Shown: positions 41,757-51,600, counted from the first letter of the stretch. The stretch is DNA of 64,000 bases from an uncultured Halomonas sp. (GCF_947500835.1 NZ_CANMTQ010000004.1:62001-126000); one strand, 5' to 3'. Translations and numbers: made by a program. The notes: generated by a model from the letters alone, not told the origin.

Positions 41757-42526
41757 GAACGAATCCCCTTGCCGCGCTTGAGCATCCACAGGGCGAGCAG
41801 GAAGAACCCGACGATGAAGGCGGCAACAGCGACCAGCGCCCCGCTCACGGGTATATCGGAGACGCCGAGAATGCCGTAGCGAAACACATTGACCATGTAC
41901 AGGATCGGGTTGGCCATGGAAACGTGCTGCCAGAATTGCGGCAGCATGTCGATGGAGTAGAACACCCCGCCCAGATAGGTCAGCGGTGTCAGCACGAAAA
42001 TCGGCACAATGGAAATATCGTCGAACTTGTTCGCCAACAAGGCGTTGATGAAGCCGCCGATGGCAAACAACGCCGAGGTCATCAGCACCACGCTCAGGGT
42101 CACCAGCGGATGATGAATGGTCATGTCCGTGAAGAAGGAGGCAACAACGGTGACGATCAACCCCACTCCCAAGCCGCGGGCCATGCCGCCCAGCACGAAG
42201 CCTGACAGGATCACCCAGTCCGGCATGGGCGAGACCATGAATTCCTCGACGCTGCGCTGGAACTTGTTGGAGAAGAACGACGAGGCGACGTTGGAATAGC
42301 TGTTGGTGATTACCGACATCATGATCAGCCCCGGCACGATATAGGCCATGTAGCTGATGCCATCCATCTCGCCGATACGTGAACCGATCAGGTTACCGAA
42401 AATGATGAAATACATGGTCATGGTGATGGACGGCGGCAGCAGGGTCTGCGGCCAGATACGGGTAAAGCGGCGTATCTCCTTGAACACCAGGGTCCACAAG
42501 GCGACCAGAATCTGACGCGGATTCAC
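41753..42526 (-). CDS. yadH: ABC-2 type exporter permease (YadH-like)
   Basis: 257 residues with six membrane helices. ABC-2 permease features: N-terminal amphipathic stretch FKEIRRFTRIWPQTLLPP, SVEEFMVSPMPDWVILSGFV in the cytoplasmic loop, and the LTPLTYLGGVFYSIDMLP block near residue 190. It pairs with the ATPase gene upstream (4-base overlap, ATGA). The exported substrate is unknown. Confidence 0.93.
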   Translation of the reverse strand: MNPRQILVALWTLVFKEIRRFTRIWPQTLLPPSITMTMYFIIFGNLIGSRIGEMDGISYMAYIVPGLIMMSVITNSYSNVASSFFSNKFQRSVEEFMVSPMPDWVILSGFVLGGMARGLGVGLIVTVVASFFTDMTIHHPLVTLSVVLMTSALFAIGGFINALLANKFDDISIVPIFVLTPLTYLGGVFYSIDMLPQFWQHVSMANPILYMVNVFRYGILGVSDIPVSGALVAVAAFIVGFFLLALWMLKRGKGIRS

Positions 42527-43485
42527 GATGGCACCTCCGCCTTTGACGTTTCCCGGGCCTTGGCGTTGTCGTCATCCACCATGGAGACGAACATTTCCTC
42601 CAGCCGGTTGGCACGATTGCGCATCGAGACCACGTTGATGCCGTGAGCGGAAAATTGCTCGAAGGCGTCATTGAGGCGCTGGCCTTTCTTGACCGCCAGA
42701 GTCAGCTGAGCGCCTTCCGTTTGTTCTACCTCGAACCCGTCTATTCGCGGCGGCTTTTCCACCGGTGCAGCCAGATCGAGGATGAAGGTTTCCGTGTCGA
42801 GTTCGGTCAGAAGTTGTCGTACCGTGGTGTTCTTGACGATCTCGCCATGATTGATGATGGCAATGTTACGGCACAGGCTTTCGGCTTCCTCGAGATAGTG
42901 GGTCGTCAGGATGATGGTGGTGCCTTCTTCCTGGTTGATACGCTTCATGTACTCCCACATGCTGCGACGCAACTCAATGTCCACCCCGGCAGTAGGCTCA
43001 TCCAGAATCAAGAGACGCGGGCGATGAATCAGGGCGCGAGCGATCATCAGGCGACGCTTCATGCCGCCGGAAAGCATGCGCGCCGGGCCGTTGCGCTTGT
43101 CCCATAGCCCGAGATCCTTCAACAATTGATTGCAGCGCGGCTTGGCTTCGCGCAGGGGCATGCCGTAGTAACCCGCCTGGGCATGAATGATGTCCTCGAC
43201 CTTCTCGAACTGGGAGAAATTGAACTCCTGGGGCACCACGCCCAGGTTGTACTTGGCCTTGGCAAAGTCCTTGTCGATATCGGTGCCGTAGATCGACACC
43301 TTGCCGGCGGTTTTCTGGACCAGAGAACACACCACCCCCAGGGTGGTGGATTTACCCGCCCCGTTGGGGCCCAGCAGGGCAAAGAAGTCGCCTTGGGGAA
43401 CATCCAGATCGATGCCTTTCAAGGCAGTAAAACCATTATCGTAGACTTTGGTCAGCCCACGAATAGACAGCGCCGGTTCGGCCAT
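42523..43485 (-). CDS. yadG: ABC exporter ATP-binding protein (YadG-like)
   Basis: 320 residues. Walker A GPNGAGKSTTLG (about 38-49), signature RMLSGGMKRRLMIARAL (about 134-150), Walker B LLILDEPTAGVD and the H-loop TTHYLEEAE. A C-terminal extension of about 90 residues is typical of ABC-2 exporter ATPases. AAGGA precedes the ATG at 43485, replacing a longer upstream reading. Confidence 0.94.
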   Translation of the reverse strand: MAEPALSIRGLTKVYDNGFTALKGIDLDVPQGDFFALLGPNGAGKSTTLGVVCSLVQKTAGKVSIYGTDIDKDFAKAKYNLGVVPQEFNFSQFEKVEDIIHAQAGYYGMPLREAKPRCNQLLKDLGLWDKRNGPARMLSGGMKRRLMIARALIHRPRLLILDEPTAGVDIELRRSMWEYMKRINQEEGTTIILTTHYLEEAESLCRNIAIINHGEIVKNTTVRQLLTELDTETFILDLAAPVEKPPRIDGFEVEQTEGAQLTLAVKKGQRLNDAFEQFSAHGINVVSMRNRANRLEEMFVSMVDDDNAKARETSKAEVPS

Positions 43486-43549
43486 GGGCAATCCTTGTCG
43501 CAAATTAGTGAATAATGAGTCTGTTAACATCAGGGCGTATTGATAAAAT

Positions 43550-43987
43550 TCAAGTTGGCTTTTGGTTCAGCCAACCTGCTAGCTGGAATTCATCCTGAAG
43601 TAAATGCAATTCAGGTTGATGCTGCTCGGCGATTAACTCCGCGAGCCGGGCTCCCTCTTCCAACAGATGAACCTCTATGCGGCGGCGATCCCCTTGCCCT
43701 GGGCGGCGCTCCACCAGCCCTGCCTCTTCGCAGCGATCGATCAACGCAACGGTGCCATGGTGCTTGGCCTGCAGACGCTCCGCCAACTCGCCCACCGTCG
43801 CCCATTCTCGACCTGTAAACCCCCGTAAGTGCAACAGAAGTTGGTACTGCAGCGGGGTCAGTCCACTGGCGCGACACATATCCTCACTTTGCCGCAGAAA
43901 GCACCGCAGGCGATAGCGAAAATGCGAGAGGCGCTCGAAATCGGTTTTAGCCAGTGATGTACGCGACGCGGATTCTGGCGATTTCAT
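43550..43987 (-). CDS. MarR family transcriptional regulator
   Basis: 145 residues. Winged helix: GLTPLQYQLLLHLRGF, WATVGELAERLQAKHHGTVAL as recognition part, and RRPGQGDRRRIEVHLLEEGA as the wing. It is divergent from the Yip1 gene with a palindrome between them and lies 64 bp upstream of yadG on the same strand, so it may control either or both. GGAGAG precedes the ATG. Confidence 0.92.
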   Translation of the reverse strand: MKSPESASRTSLAKTDFERLSHFRYRLRCFLRQSEDMCRASGLTPLQYQLLLHLRGFTGREWATVGELAERLQAKHHGTVALIDRCEEAGLVERRPGQGDRRRIEVHLLEEGARLAELIAEQHQPELHLLQDEFQLAGWLNQKPT

Positions 43988-44023
43988 GCTTCTCTCCTTG
44001 ACACTCAGCTTAAGCCAAACTAG

Positions 44024-44044
44024 AAATATCATAATATGATATTT
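44024..44044. promoter_or_regulatory. Candidate MarR operator
   Basis: AAATATCAT-AAT-ATGATATTT, perfect 9-bp arms with a 3-bp centre, in the 77-bp divergent gap. Size and symmetry suit a MarR dimer; it would overlap promoters of both marR and the Yip1 gene. Confidence 0.65.
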
Positions 44045-44064
44045 AATTTCGATCGAGGTGTATC

Positions 44065-44625
44065 ATGACGCCGATTTCCCTAATGCAGCTGCCCTTCTCC
44101 TCCACTCATGGCTGGAAGGAGCTTTCCCGGCGCCAACCATCGGTTCAATTGCTGGTACTGTGCGTTGTGCTGCCGATGTCCCTCATTCCACCGCTCATGC
44201 TCTACTACGCCGGCACCCATTATGGTGATGCCTTCCTGTCAGGGTTCGCCGATAAACAATGGCGCTTCATCACCACCATTTTCTTTCTGGCGGAGTTGCT
44301 GACCTTCGCGGTGATGGGCTGGCTGATCTACGAGGTCACCAATACCGGCAAGAGCGCTCTCAGCATTCACGATGCTTACCTTTTGGCGGCTCTGGCGCCT
44401 ATTCCGATGTGGCTGTCGGCACTGGCGCTATGGGTGCCCAGTCTGGCGTTCAATGTCCTCGTTGCACTAATCGCGCTGGGTATTTCCTGCAGCCTCGTCT
44501 ATCACGGCTTGCAAGGCCTGGCACGCGAACAGGAAGAGATGGAAACCATGTCGGCAACTTACACGATCATGTCCGCCAGCGTATTGGCCTGGGGATTGTT
44601 GATCGCGGTCGCCTGGGCTTACTGA
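44065..44625 (+). CDS. Yip1 family inner-membrane protein
   Basis: 186 residues with five membrane helices (about 28-48, 69-90, 105-121, 124-146 and 165-185). Yip1 domain features such as WKELSRRQPS before helix 1. Function in bacteria is unknown. A GAGGT box lies 5 nt before the ATG. Divergent from marR and probably under its control through the palindrome between them. Confidence 0.83.
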   Translation: MTPISLMQLPFSSTHGWKELSRRQPSVQLLVLCVVLPMSLIPPLMLYYAGTHYGDAFLSGFADKQWRFITTIFFLAELLTFAVMGWLIYEVTNTGKSALSIHDAYLLAALAPIPMWLSALALWVPSLAFNVLVALIALGISCSLVYHGLQGLAREQEEMETMSATYTIMSASVLAWGLLIAVAWAY

Positions 44626-44689
44626 GGCAAGGTCAGCCGGCCTGCCATCGATCACTTGACCCATACAGGCCATCGTTCTACGCTTGCGA

Positions 44690-44802
44690 GCATTCCTGGG
44701 GGAGTCCAAGTGGACTGAGATTCCGCTGCCAGACGCACGAAACATGGCAGCGGTAACCCTTCGAACCTGATCCGGATAATGCCGGCGAAGGGAAGGAAGT
44801 GC
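44690..44802 (+). promoter_or_regulatory. TPP riboswitch upstream of the symporter
   Basis: Conserved aptamer parts are in order: GGGGGAGTCC...GGACTGAGA (pyrimidine-sensing arm) and ACCCTTCGAACCTGATCCGG followed by ATAATGCCGGCGAAGGGA (pyrophosphate arm). P1 pairs GCATTCCT (44690-44697) with AGGAAGTGC (44794-44802). Downstream, GCCTCCAT (44835-44842) is perfectly complementary to ATGGAGGC (44879-44886), which contains the ribosome binding site of the next gene: a translational switch. Confidence 0.96.
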
Positions 44803-44894
44803 CTCTCTGTCACGCTTCTACCCAACGCGATTACGCCTCCATCACGGCGTTCGGCACCCTGCCGGGCATTTTCACGTAATGGAGGCAATCAATA

Positions 44895-46337
44895 ATGCTG
44901 ACGACCACTCAAGCGCTCTGGTGGCTCATCGTCTTTGCGACACTGTTCGCCCTACCTGGCATGCTCTACGCCAAGCGCCATCATGAAAGCCTCGAAGACT
45001 TCATCATCGCTCGCAACAGCCAGAGTGCCACTGCCACGGTACTGACACTGATGGCATCAACCCTGGGCACCTGGATTCTATTCGGCCCGGCTCAGGCCGC
45101 CACCTGGGGCGGCCTGGCGGCGATCACCGGCTATGCGCTCGGTTCGTTCGCCCCGCGCCTGGTGATGATTCCGCTGGGGCGACGTCTACGTGAATTCTCT
45201 CCCGAAGGGCACTCCCTCACCGAGTTCGTGATGAGCCGCTACGGTCGGCTGATGTATGCTTTCATCCTCGTCATCATGCTGTTTTATCTGTTCATTTCCC
45301 TGGCTGCGGGGATCACCGCCATCGCCATGATGGTGGCGTTGGTAGCACCCGTGCCGCTATGGGCGACCAGCGTGATCGTGATGGGCGCCACCTTGCTTTA
45401 CACCCTCTACGGCGGACTGCGCGCCTCGATCTTCACCGACAAGGTGCAGATGATCGTGATTCTGCCACTGCTGTTCGTGCTCATCATCTTCGGTTGGCAG
45501 GCCGCCGGCGGTATCGAACCCACCCTCGAAGGGCTTGCAACCGATGCGCCCCAGCTTCTGAACTTTGCGGATATGGGCGGGCTCAAGGCCGGCATCACCT
45601 TTTTCCTGGCAGTGCTGTTGACCGGCCTTTTCTATCAGGGCAACTGGCAACGGGTGTACGCGGCACGGGACAATCGAGCCGTGCGCCTGGGGTTTTTCCT
45701 CGGTGGCCTCTTGAGCACGCCGATGATCTTCGTGATGGGACTGTTCGGCCTGGCCTTCGTGGGGCTTGGGTTACCCGGTGACGGCTCCGTGGCCCTGTTC
45801 AGCGTGCTGCTCGACGACACCCCGACCTGGTTCGGCATTGGCCTGATCTTTCTCGGATTGGCGCTAGTGATGAGTAGCGCCGACACCAGCATCAGTGCGG
45901 TTTCCAGCATGATCGCCGTGGATGGCGGGCGGCTGATGCCCCGTGCGAGCGACACCCAACTGATGCGCCTGTCCCGCTGGCTGATGCTTGCGATCGCGAT
46001 TCCGGTCACCTTCGTCGCGGCTCAAGGGTATAGCGTGCTGTACCTGTTCCTGCTGGCGGATCTGTTCTGCTGCGCGGCAGCGTTCCCGGTCTTCTTTGGC
46101 CTGTTCAATCGCCGTTTCGACGGTCGCGCTGCGGTGCTGGCAACCGCTGGTGGTCTGGTAGCGGGACTGTTCATGTTCCCCGCCCCAGGCGATGCCCTGA
46201 ACACCCTGATGGAGTCCTTCCTGCTCGCCACCTTCGTGCCGGTGATCGTGGCGCTCGCCATGCTCGTGATTTTGCCGGCCAAGGAGCGTTTTGATTTTGC
46301 ATCATTAGAAGCCGGCGTGCGGCGTTTCGAGGGTTAA
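44895..46337 (+). CDS. TPP-controlled sodium:solute symporter (candidate thiamine-precursor transporter, ThiV-like)
   Basis: 480 residues with about 13 membrane helices. SSS family marks: YAKRHHESLEDFIIARNSQS at the start, TLMASTLGTWILFGPAQAA (sodium and substrate site), FYQGNWQRVYAARD and MSSADTSISAVSSM. The TPP riboswitch in its leader makes thiamine or a precursor (HMP or thiazole) the likely cargo; an SSS protein called ThiV has been predicted for this role by comparative genomics. GGAGG lies 9 nt before the ATG. Its stop overlaps that of the convergent monooxygenase gene by four bases. Confidence 0.9.
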   Translation: MLTTTQALWWLIVFATLFALPGMLYAKRHHESLEDFIIARNSQSATATVLTLMASTLGTWILFGPAQAATWGGLAAITGYALGSFAPRLVMIPLGRRLREFSPEGHSLTEFVMSRYGRLMYAFILVIMLFYLFISLAAGITAIAMMVALVAPVPLWATSVIVMGATLLYTLYGGLRASIFTDKVQMIVILPLLFVLIIFGWQAAGGIEPTLEGLATDAPQLLNFADMGGLKAGITFFLAVLLTGLFYQGNWQRVYAARDNRAVRLGFFLGGLLSTPMIFVMGLFGLAFVGLGLPGDGSVALFSVLLDDTPTWFGIGLIFLGLALVMSSADTSISAVSSMIAVDGGRLMPRASDTQLMRLSRWLMLAIAIPVTFVAAQGYSVLYLFLLADLFCCAAAFPVFFGLFNRRFDGRAAVLATAGGLVAGLFMFPAPGDALNTLMESFLLATFVPVIVALAMLVILPAKERFDFASLEAGVRRFEG

Positions 46338-47638
46338 GGACGCTCGAGCCCCAAATGGCCGCGCAGGGTCGTGGTCTCGTATTCCTCGCGGAACAGGCCC
46401 CGGCGCTGCAGTTCCGGGATGACATGATCGACGAAGTCCTCGATGCCGGAAGGCAGCGAAGGCGGCATCAGGTTGAAGCCATCCGCGCCGCCCTCGCGAA
46501 ACCAGCGCTCCATTTCATCGGCGATGCTTTCCGGCGTACCGATCATGGTGCAGTGACCGCCGCCAGCGGCCAATCGACCCAATAGCTCGCGCAGGGTGGG
46601 ATTTTCCGTCTCGATAATGCGCAGAATCGTGGAATAGCGCCCCTGAGGACCGGTGAACTCGGTAAGTGGCGGCAATTCCGGCACCGGCGCATCCAGTTCC
46701 CAGTCGCTGCAGTCCTGTTCGATGAACAGTCCCAGCTGGCGCAATGAGGCCTCAACCGGCAGGCACTCATCCAGGGCACGTTGCTTGGCCTTGGCCTCTT
46801 CCATGGTGGAACCCACATAGGTGACGAGCCCGGGCAAAATGGGTACCGGCGCGCTGCGCCCTGCCGCACTTACCCGGCCCTTGATGTCCTGGTAATAGCG
46901 CTGGGCAGCGGGCAGATCATAAGCCACCGCGTAGATGGCTTCCGCAAAACGAGCCGCAAGATCGCGCCCCTGCTCGGATGCGCCAGCCTGTATCAATACA
47001 GGATGCCCCTGGGGCGGACGCGGCAGATTCAGCGGCCCATCGACGAGAAAGTGTTCACCCTGGTGATGGATCTTGCTTACCTTGGCCGGGTCGGCATAGC
47101 GGCCTTTGCGGTCGCGTTCGATGGCATCCTCGGCCCAGCTATCCCAAAGCGCCAGCACCGTCTGCACGAACTCCTCGGCACGAGCGTAGCGCTCGGCGTG
47201 AGCAGGCATGGAAACGTAGTTGTGATTACGCGCCTCCGCATCGAACATCGAGGTCACCACATTCCAGCCCACGCGCCCGCCGGAAATATGATCCAGAGAC
47301 CCCACCAGCCTTGCGGCATGAAACGGGGTATAGAAGGTGCTGGAAATGGTGCTGATCAGGCCGATGTGCCGGGTCGCCCGGCTCATGGCGGAAAGCGCCG
47401 TCAGCGGCTCGAGATGCCAGTGAAAGCCGTCTTCCACGCTGCCCACACTCATGCCGTCGGCGAAAAACACCGCATCCAGCTTGCCGCGCTCGGCGATCTG
47501 GGCGAGGGATTCGTAATAGGCGATATCCGTCAGCCGCTCGGCCGCGGAATTCGGATGCCGCCAGGCAGCCCGATGGTGGCCGCAGCCCATGATGAACAGG
47601 TTGATATGCAGCTTTTCTGTCTCATTGCGCGTTTTCAT
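46334..47638 (-). CDS. Flavin-dependent monooxygenase, NtaA/SnaA/DszA family, under TPP control
   Basis: 434-residue luciferase-like TIM barrel. Family features: LFIMGCGHHRAAWRHP near the start, YESLAQIAERGKLDAVFFAD, the VTSMFDAEARNHNY segment with SGGRVGWN, and HPVLIQAGASEQGRDLAARF. Relatives use FMNH2 from a separate reductase to oxidise nitrilotriacetate, dibenzothiophene sulfone, dimethyl sulfide or alkyl compounds. The start overlaps the SDR stop as TGATG. Being behind a TPP riboswitch, it probably oxidises a thiamine-derived or precursor heterocycle; that is inference. No flavin reductase gene is adjacent. Confidence 0.91.
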   Translation of the reverse strand: MKTRNETEKLHINLFIMGCGHHRAAWRHPNSAAERLTDIAYYESLAQIAERGKLDAVFFADGMSVGSVEDGFHWHLEPLTALSAMSRATRHIGLISTISSTFYTPFHAARLVGSLDHISGGRVGWNVVTSMFDAEARNHNYVSMPAHAERYARAEEFVQTVLALWDSWAEDAIERDRKGRYADPAKVSKIHHQGEHFLVDGPLNLPRPPQGHPVLIQAGASEQGRDLAARFAEAIYAVAYDLPAAQRYYQDIKGRVSAAGRSAPVPILPGLVTYVGSTMEEAKAKQRALDECLPVEASLRQLGLFIEQDCSDWELDAPVPELPPLTEFTGPQGRYSTILRIIETENPTLRELLGRLAAGGGHCTMIGTPESIADEMERWFREGGADGFNLMPPSLPSGIEDFVDHVIPELQRRGLFREEYETTTLRGHLGLERP

Positions 47639-48414
47639 CACCCCTTCACCAATCCGCCGTCCACGATCAAATTCTGGCCGGTGATCGCCCGGGCCCAAGG
47701 CGAGGCAAAGAACAGCGCCACATCGGCGAACTCTTCCGGCGTGGTCACCCGGCGCAGCGGTGTGTTCTGGGCGATCAAGTCGAACACTGCCTCGGGGGTG
47801 GCGCTGGAGGCATCCGTGGTACGCAGAAGACCGCCGGAAATCATGTTCACGGTGATATTGTCCGGGCCCAGGTCCTGGGACAGCGTGCGGGTCAGGGACA
47901 AAAGCGCCGCCTTGCCGGCGGTATAGTCGTGATAAGGCACCACGGGGTTCTGGAACAGATTGGTGCCGATATTGATGATGCGCCCACCGCCCTGCTCCCT
48001 CATCCCTGCCAGCGCTGCCTGAATGGTGTTGAGCGCGCCGCGATTCACCCCTTCGAACTGCTGGCTCATCTGCGCCCAGCTCAGACTGTCCGCTTGGGGT
48101 CGGGCGTCCCCGTTGAAGGAAAAAGTCGGCAGTGCGTTATTCACCACGGTGGTGACAGGCGCACCGAAGTGCTCATGGGCCCTGTCGAAAAGTGCTTTTA
48201 CTGCTTCTGCATCGGTGACATCGGCCTGAACGGCCAGCGCCCGCTCCGGCACCTCGCTAACAAGTGTCTCGGCAGCATCACGACTCTTGAAGTAATTGAT
48301 TACCACTCGAGCACCCTGGGCAAGAAATGCACGAGACAGATGCGCGCCAAGCCCCCGGGCGCTACCGGTGATCAGAACGACTTGTGTGTCGATTGCAGGC
48401 GAGAAACGAGACAT
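47638..48414 (-). CDS. Short-chain dehydrogenase/reductase under TPP control
   Basis: 258 residues. Rossmann motif VVLITGSARGLGAHLSRAF, the NNA strand VVNNALPTF, catalytic Tyr-x3-Lys in YHDYTAGKAALLSLTRTL, and a C-terminal VDGGLVKG typical of classical SDRs. It reduces or oxidises a carbonyl/alcohol pair with NAD(P)H. AAGGAG lies 8 nt before the ATG at 48414. Longer in-frame starts upstream run through the riboswitch and are rejected. First gene of a two-gene unit with the flavin monooxygenase. Confidence 0.91.
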   Translation of the reverse strand: MSRFSPAIDTQVVLITGSARGLGAHLSRAFLAQGARVVINYFKSRDAAETLVSEVPERALAVQADVTDAEAVKALFDRAHEHFGAPVTTVVNNALPTFSFNGDARPQADSLSWAQMSQQFEGVNRGALNTIQAALAGMREQGGGRIINIGTNLFQNPVVPYHDYTAGKAALLSLTRTLSQDLGPDNITVNMISGGLLRTTDASSATPEAVFDLIAQNTPLRRVTTPEEFADVALFFASPWARAITGQNLIVDGGLVKG

Positions 48415-48459
48415 GAATAGGGCTCCTTGCACGGCAATGAAGGGTGCCGCCATGGAGCC

Positions 48460-48545
48460 AGCTGACATCCCTTCGCCAGCATTAACTGGATCAGGTTCAA
48501 CGGGTATTGTCTCAGCGGCAACGACCGCACCCCGTGTCGAAACCA
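48460..48545 (-). promoter_or_regulatory. TPP riboswitch upstream of the SDR/monooxygenase operon
   Basis: Minus strand shows GGGTGCG...CGCTGAGACAATACCC, GTTGAACCTGATCCAGTTAA and TGCTGGCGAAGGGATGTC, the standard THI element. P1 closes with GACA/TGTC. Just after it GGCTCC (48454-48459) is complementary to GGAGCC (48421-48426), which overlaps the SDR ribosome binding site, so TPP should block translation. Confidence 0.95.
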
Positions 48546-48688
48546 CACCATAGCGCATTGACGTGTAGCGGGACAGCCGCATTCTTCTTTTTGGCAGGCG
48601 GCGCGATCTGGTGACAGGTCGGACGGGTGCGGTGCTGGCGGCCTATGATTCACCGCCTGGTCTCGCCACCGCTATGAGAAAATCGAAA

Positions 48689-51600
48689 TTAACGACGCAG
48701 TTCTGCAGCGCCGGCCCAACGACCCGAAAACCGGACGGTGAACTCCATGTCGGTCATGTGTGGTTTAAGCGCCTCATAGTGTTTTTCCGCTTTGGCACGC
48801 CAGTCCCGACCGCGACCGCGCGCGGCCTTGCTGCTCTTGAGCTCGTGGACCGCCGGAATGACCATGTGCCAGCACGAGTCCACCCCCGTGTTCTGGAACC
48901 GTTTCAACAGCCCGTCCGGGGCATCGATATGCGCCGTATCGACCTTGCAAGCGCCCAGCATCAGGCTCTGCAATCCGTGCCGGTCCTTGCGGACTCCGGC
49001 ACCGCGCTTGAGGTCGCGGTCCGGCGTCATGAAGCGGGTGTTCGAGACCTGCGTCAGGCGCGCGTGTGGAGAGAGACCGGCGCCGGCCAAACCCGGGAAC
49101 CGGATGTTGATGCTCTGGATACGGCGATCGTACTGCCCGGGGTAGAAGACATCGAACATCTCTTCGGTCAGCTCGAAATAGACCTCGCCCTGCGTCGTCA
49201 GCTCCTCGAAGGCCGAACGGTCGCTTCCGATCGCGGGCAGCTCGCCGAGCAAGAACGTCACCTCGGTTGTCTCACTCTCCCGCTCCAGGATCGCCTGGAC
49301 GTAGGCCATCTCGAGCCGCTCGATATCGAGAGCCAGGCGATGCGGCGCATTGAACTTGTCGATGTCGCCGCCGAGGCTCTTGGTGCGCAGGAACGTCGCG
49401 CCGTCGGAGAGTTCCGTCTCGTCCTCGTAGAGCTGCACCAGCAATCTGCAGAAATCCTGCGTCGTCGCCCATTCCTCGGCGTAGAGCGCCTCTAGATCCT
49501 CGCGGAACGGCTTGTAGAAGGATGTTCCTCCGAAGACCTCGTTCCACTCATTGCGAAGGCCCTTGGCGCCGTCGTGCTGCGCCGAGAGCTCATCGCGAAT
49601 CGCCTTCTGGTGCGCGACGGCCATCGACGCCTTCGCGAGCTCCTCGCCGTCGAGGGCAAGCTGCGCGGCTAGCTCGGCCGTCTTGCGGCCCATGCCATAA
49701 GCCTCGGCGGTCAAGGCTTTCAGGGCCTTGGTCTCGGACTTCATGTTCCAGTGATAGAGAAACAGGACGATGTCGCCGGTCATCATGGCCAGGTCGGCCT
49801 GTTCGAGGTTCTGTCCTCCGTTCGAGAACCCGAACGTGTTCGGTATCGTGGACTTGAAGCCTGCCGAGATCTTCTGGGCGAGGTTCTTGTAGGTCACGCG
49901 TTGCCCCTTGACCGTCGCCAGCAGGACGTCGTCCGTCTGGTCGAACACCTCGGCGGCCTTCTCGAGGGCCCTCATCGTGTGGTTGCCGAGGGCGACGGTG
50001 GACTTAGCGACCTTGGTGGTCTTGATCGCGACCTCCATTCCCGCCGCCTCGACCGCGAAGTCCTGCAGGCCGACCGTGCGCCCGGACCTCCTCACGGCGG
50101 CGTCCATGCGAACCTCCTCCAGCCGCGCGCCGCCCTCCTTCTCGCTCGCATCCTGGAGGCGATGGCTGGTGAGCTTGAGGTTGTTGATGTGGCCCTTCGC
50201 GGCACGGATGACGTAGGGGAAGCCCAGCGGGCTGTCGAACGCGGCCTCGCCGCCGCCGCTGCCCGGGGTAGACCGGCTCTTGGCGGTTCGCTGGAGGATC
50301 AGCGGGTCGATCGGCTGAGCCAGGAGCGGCACGTTCAGCGGCTGCCCGTCCAGGTCCAGCCAGTGGCGCAGGTTCGAGAGCCGCCCCTCGAGCGTCGCAT
50401 GAAGGCCGCGCAGCTCGCCGTTGTAGGGCGGCAGGAAGCCATCGTACCCGTCCCGCGCGGCCTCGCCGAGGGTCGGATCCGTCCAGGGCGTCGCGGTCAG
50501 GGCCTCGAGCGTGTCCGACAGGTTGTCCGAGAAGAGCTGCTTGGCCGACACGTAGAGCGCCTTGGCCCGTTGCAGGCTCTCCTGCGTTTGCCGCTCGTAC
50601 TCCGCGTCGCCGGCGTCGAGCAGCACCTCCAGCATGTTCCTGATGGTGGTCTGCTGGTAGTAGAACGGATAGTCCCGCGCGATCCGGTCCGGGTCGACGA
50701 TCACATCGCCCGTGTCGAAGGCCAGCCCGCCCGTGGGCTCCGTCGCGGTGTGAAGCGGTTTGACGCGCCACGGCATTTCGAGCTGCGGGTCAAAGATCCG
50801 CCGCAGCCACTGCATCGCCAGATCAAACTGCCCGCTGCTGGCGTAGCCTGCCGCGATGGCCGAGGGAATATGATAGAAAACTTCCCAGCCATAGGCGCCA
50901 TAGGCACTGTCGAAATCGAAGGTCTGCGCGGGGATGCGCTCGGGTGACAGCCCGGTCTCGTCACCCTGGTAGATCTGGTCGAGCGTCGTTTCGAAGTCCT
51001 CCAGAAACGTCCCGAAATCCTCCTCCCCCGACTGATTCCGAGGCAGGAACAGGGTTTCGCAGCCGCCCGGCCGCGGCATGGTCTTGGCCAGCGCCGACAA
51101 TACGGACGACGAATTGGACAGCAGGAAGGTTTCGGCGTTCGTCCGGTTCACCTCGTCCGCAAGATGCATGAAGTTGCGGCTGCCGTGCTCGCCGGTCTGC
51201 GCCCAAGCCGTGTTCGTCTTGCCCCGGGGCGGGTGCAGGACGAGAGTTTCGACGTCGAACCACGCGCTGGCCGGAAGATTTCTTCCTTGGGACGTGAGGT
51301 ATTTCGGTTTGCCGGTGTTCGAGCGGAGCGTCAGGTCGACCGGCGAAACCCGCCGCTCGACCTTCGCCTTGATCCTCAGGATCGCCGGTCCCGAGCCGTC
51401 GAACTGCCATTCGTCGGGCAATGGGATCCTGGTCCAGAGAAAGACGTGCGGGTCGGACCAAAGGGTTTTGGCCGAAGTTGAGGAAAACCCTCTCGCCAGA
51501 AGGGCTTCGTCTTGCGACACAGTGCGGGACTCGACCGTCCTGCGTTCCCCGGACTTGGTTTCGAACTCCAGGTGCCATCGCGCCGAGATCTTGCAAGGCT

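Noticed and set aside
44690..44802. Terminator-type (transcriptional) expression platform for the TPP riboswitch
   Set aside because: No hairpin with T-run lies between aptamer and start codon; the anti-SD pairing explains control.
48415..48582. 56-residue extension of the SDR
   Set aside because: It would translate the TPP riboswitch itself; the ATG at 48414 has a good ribosome site.
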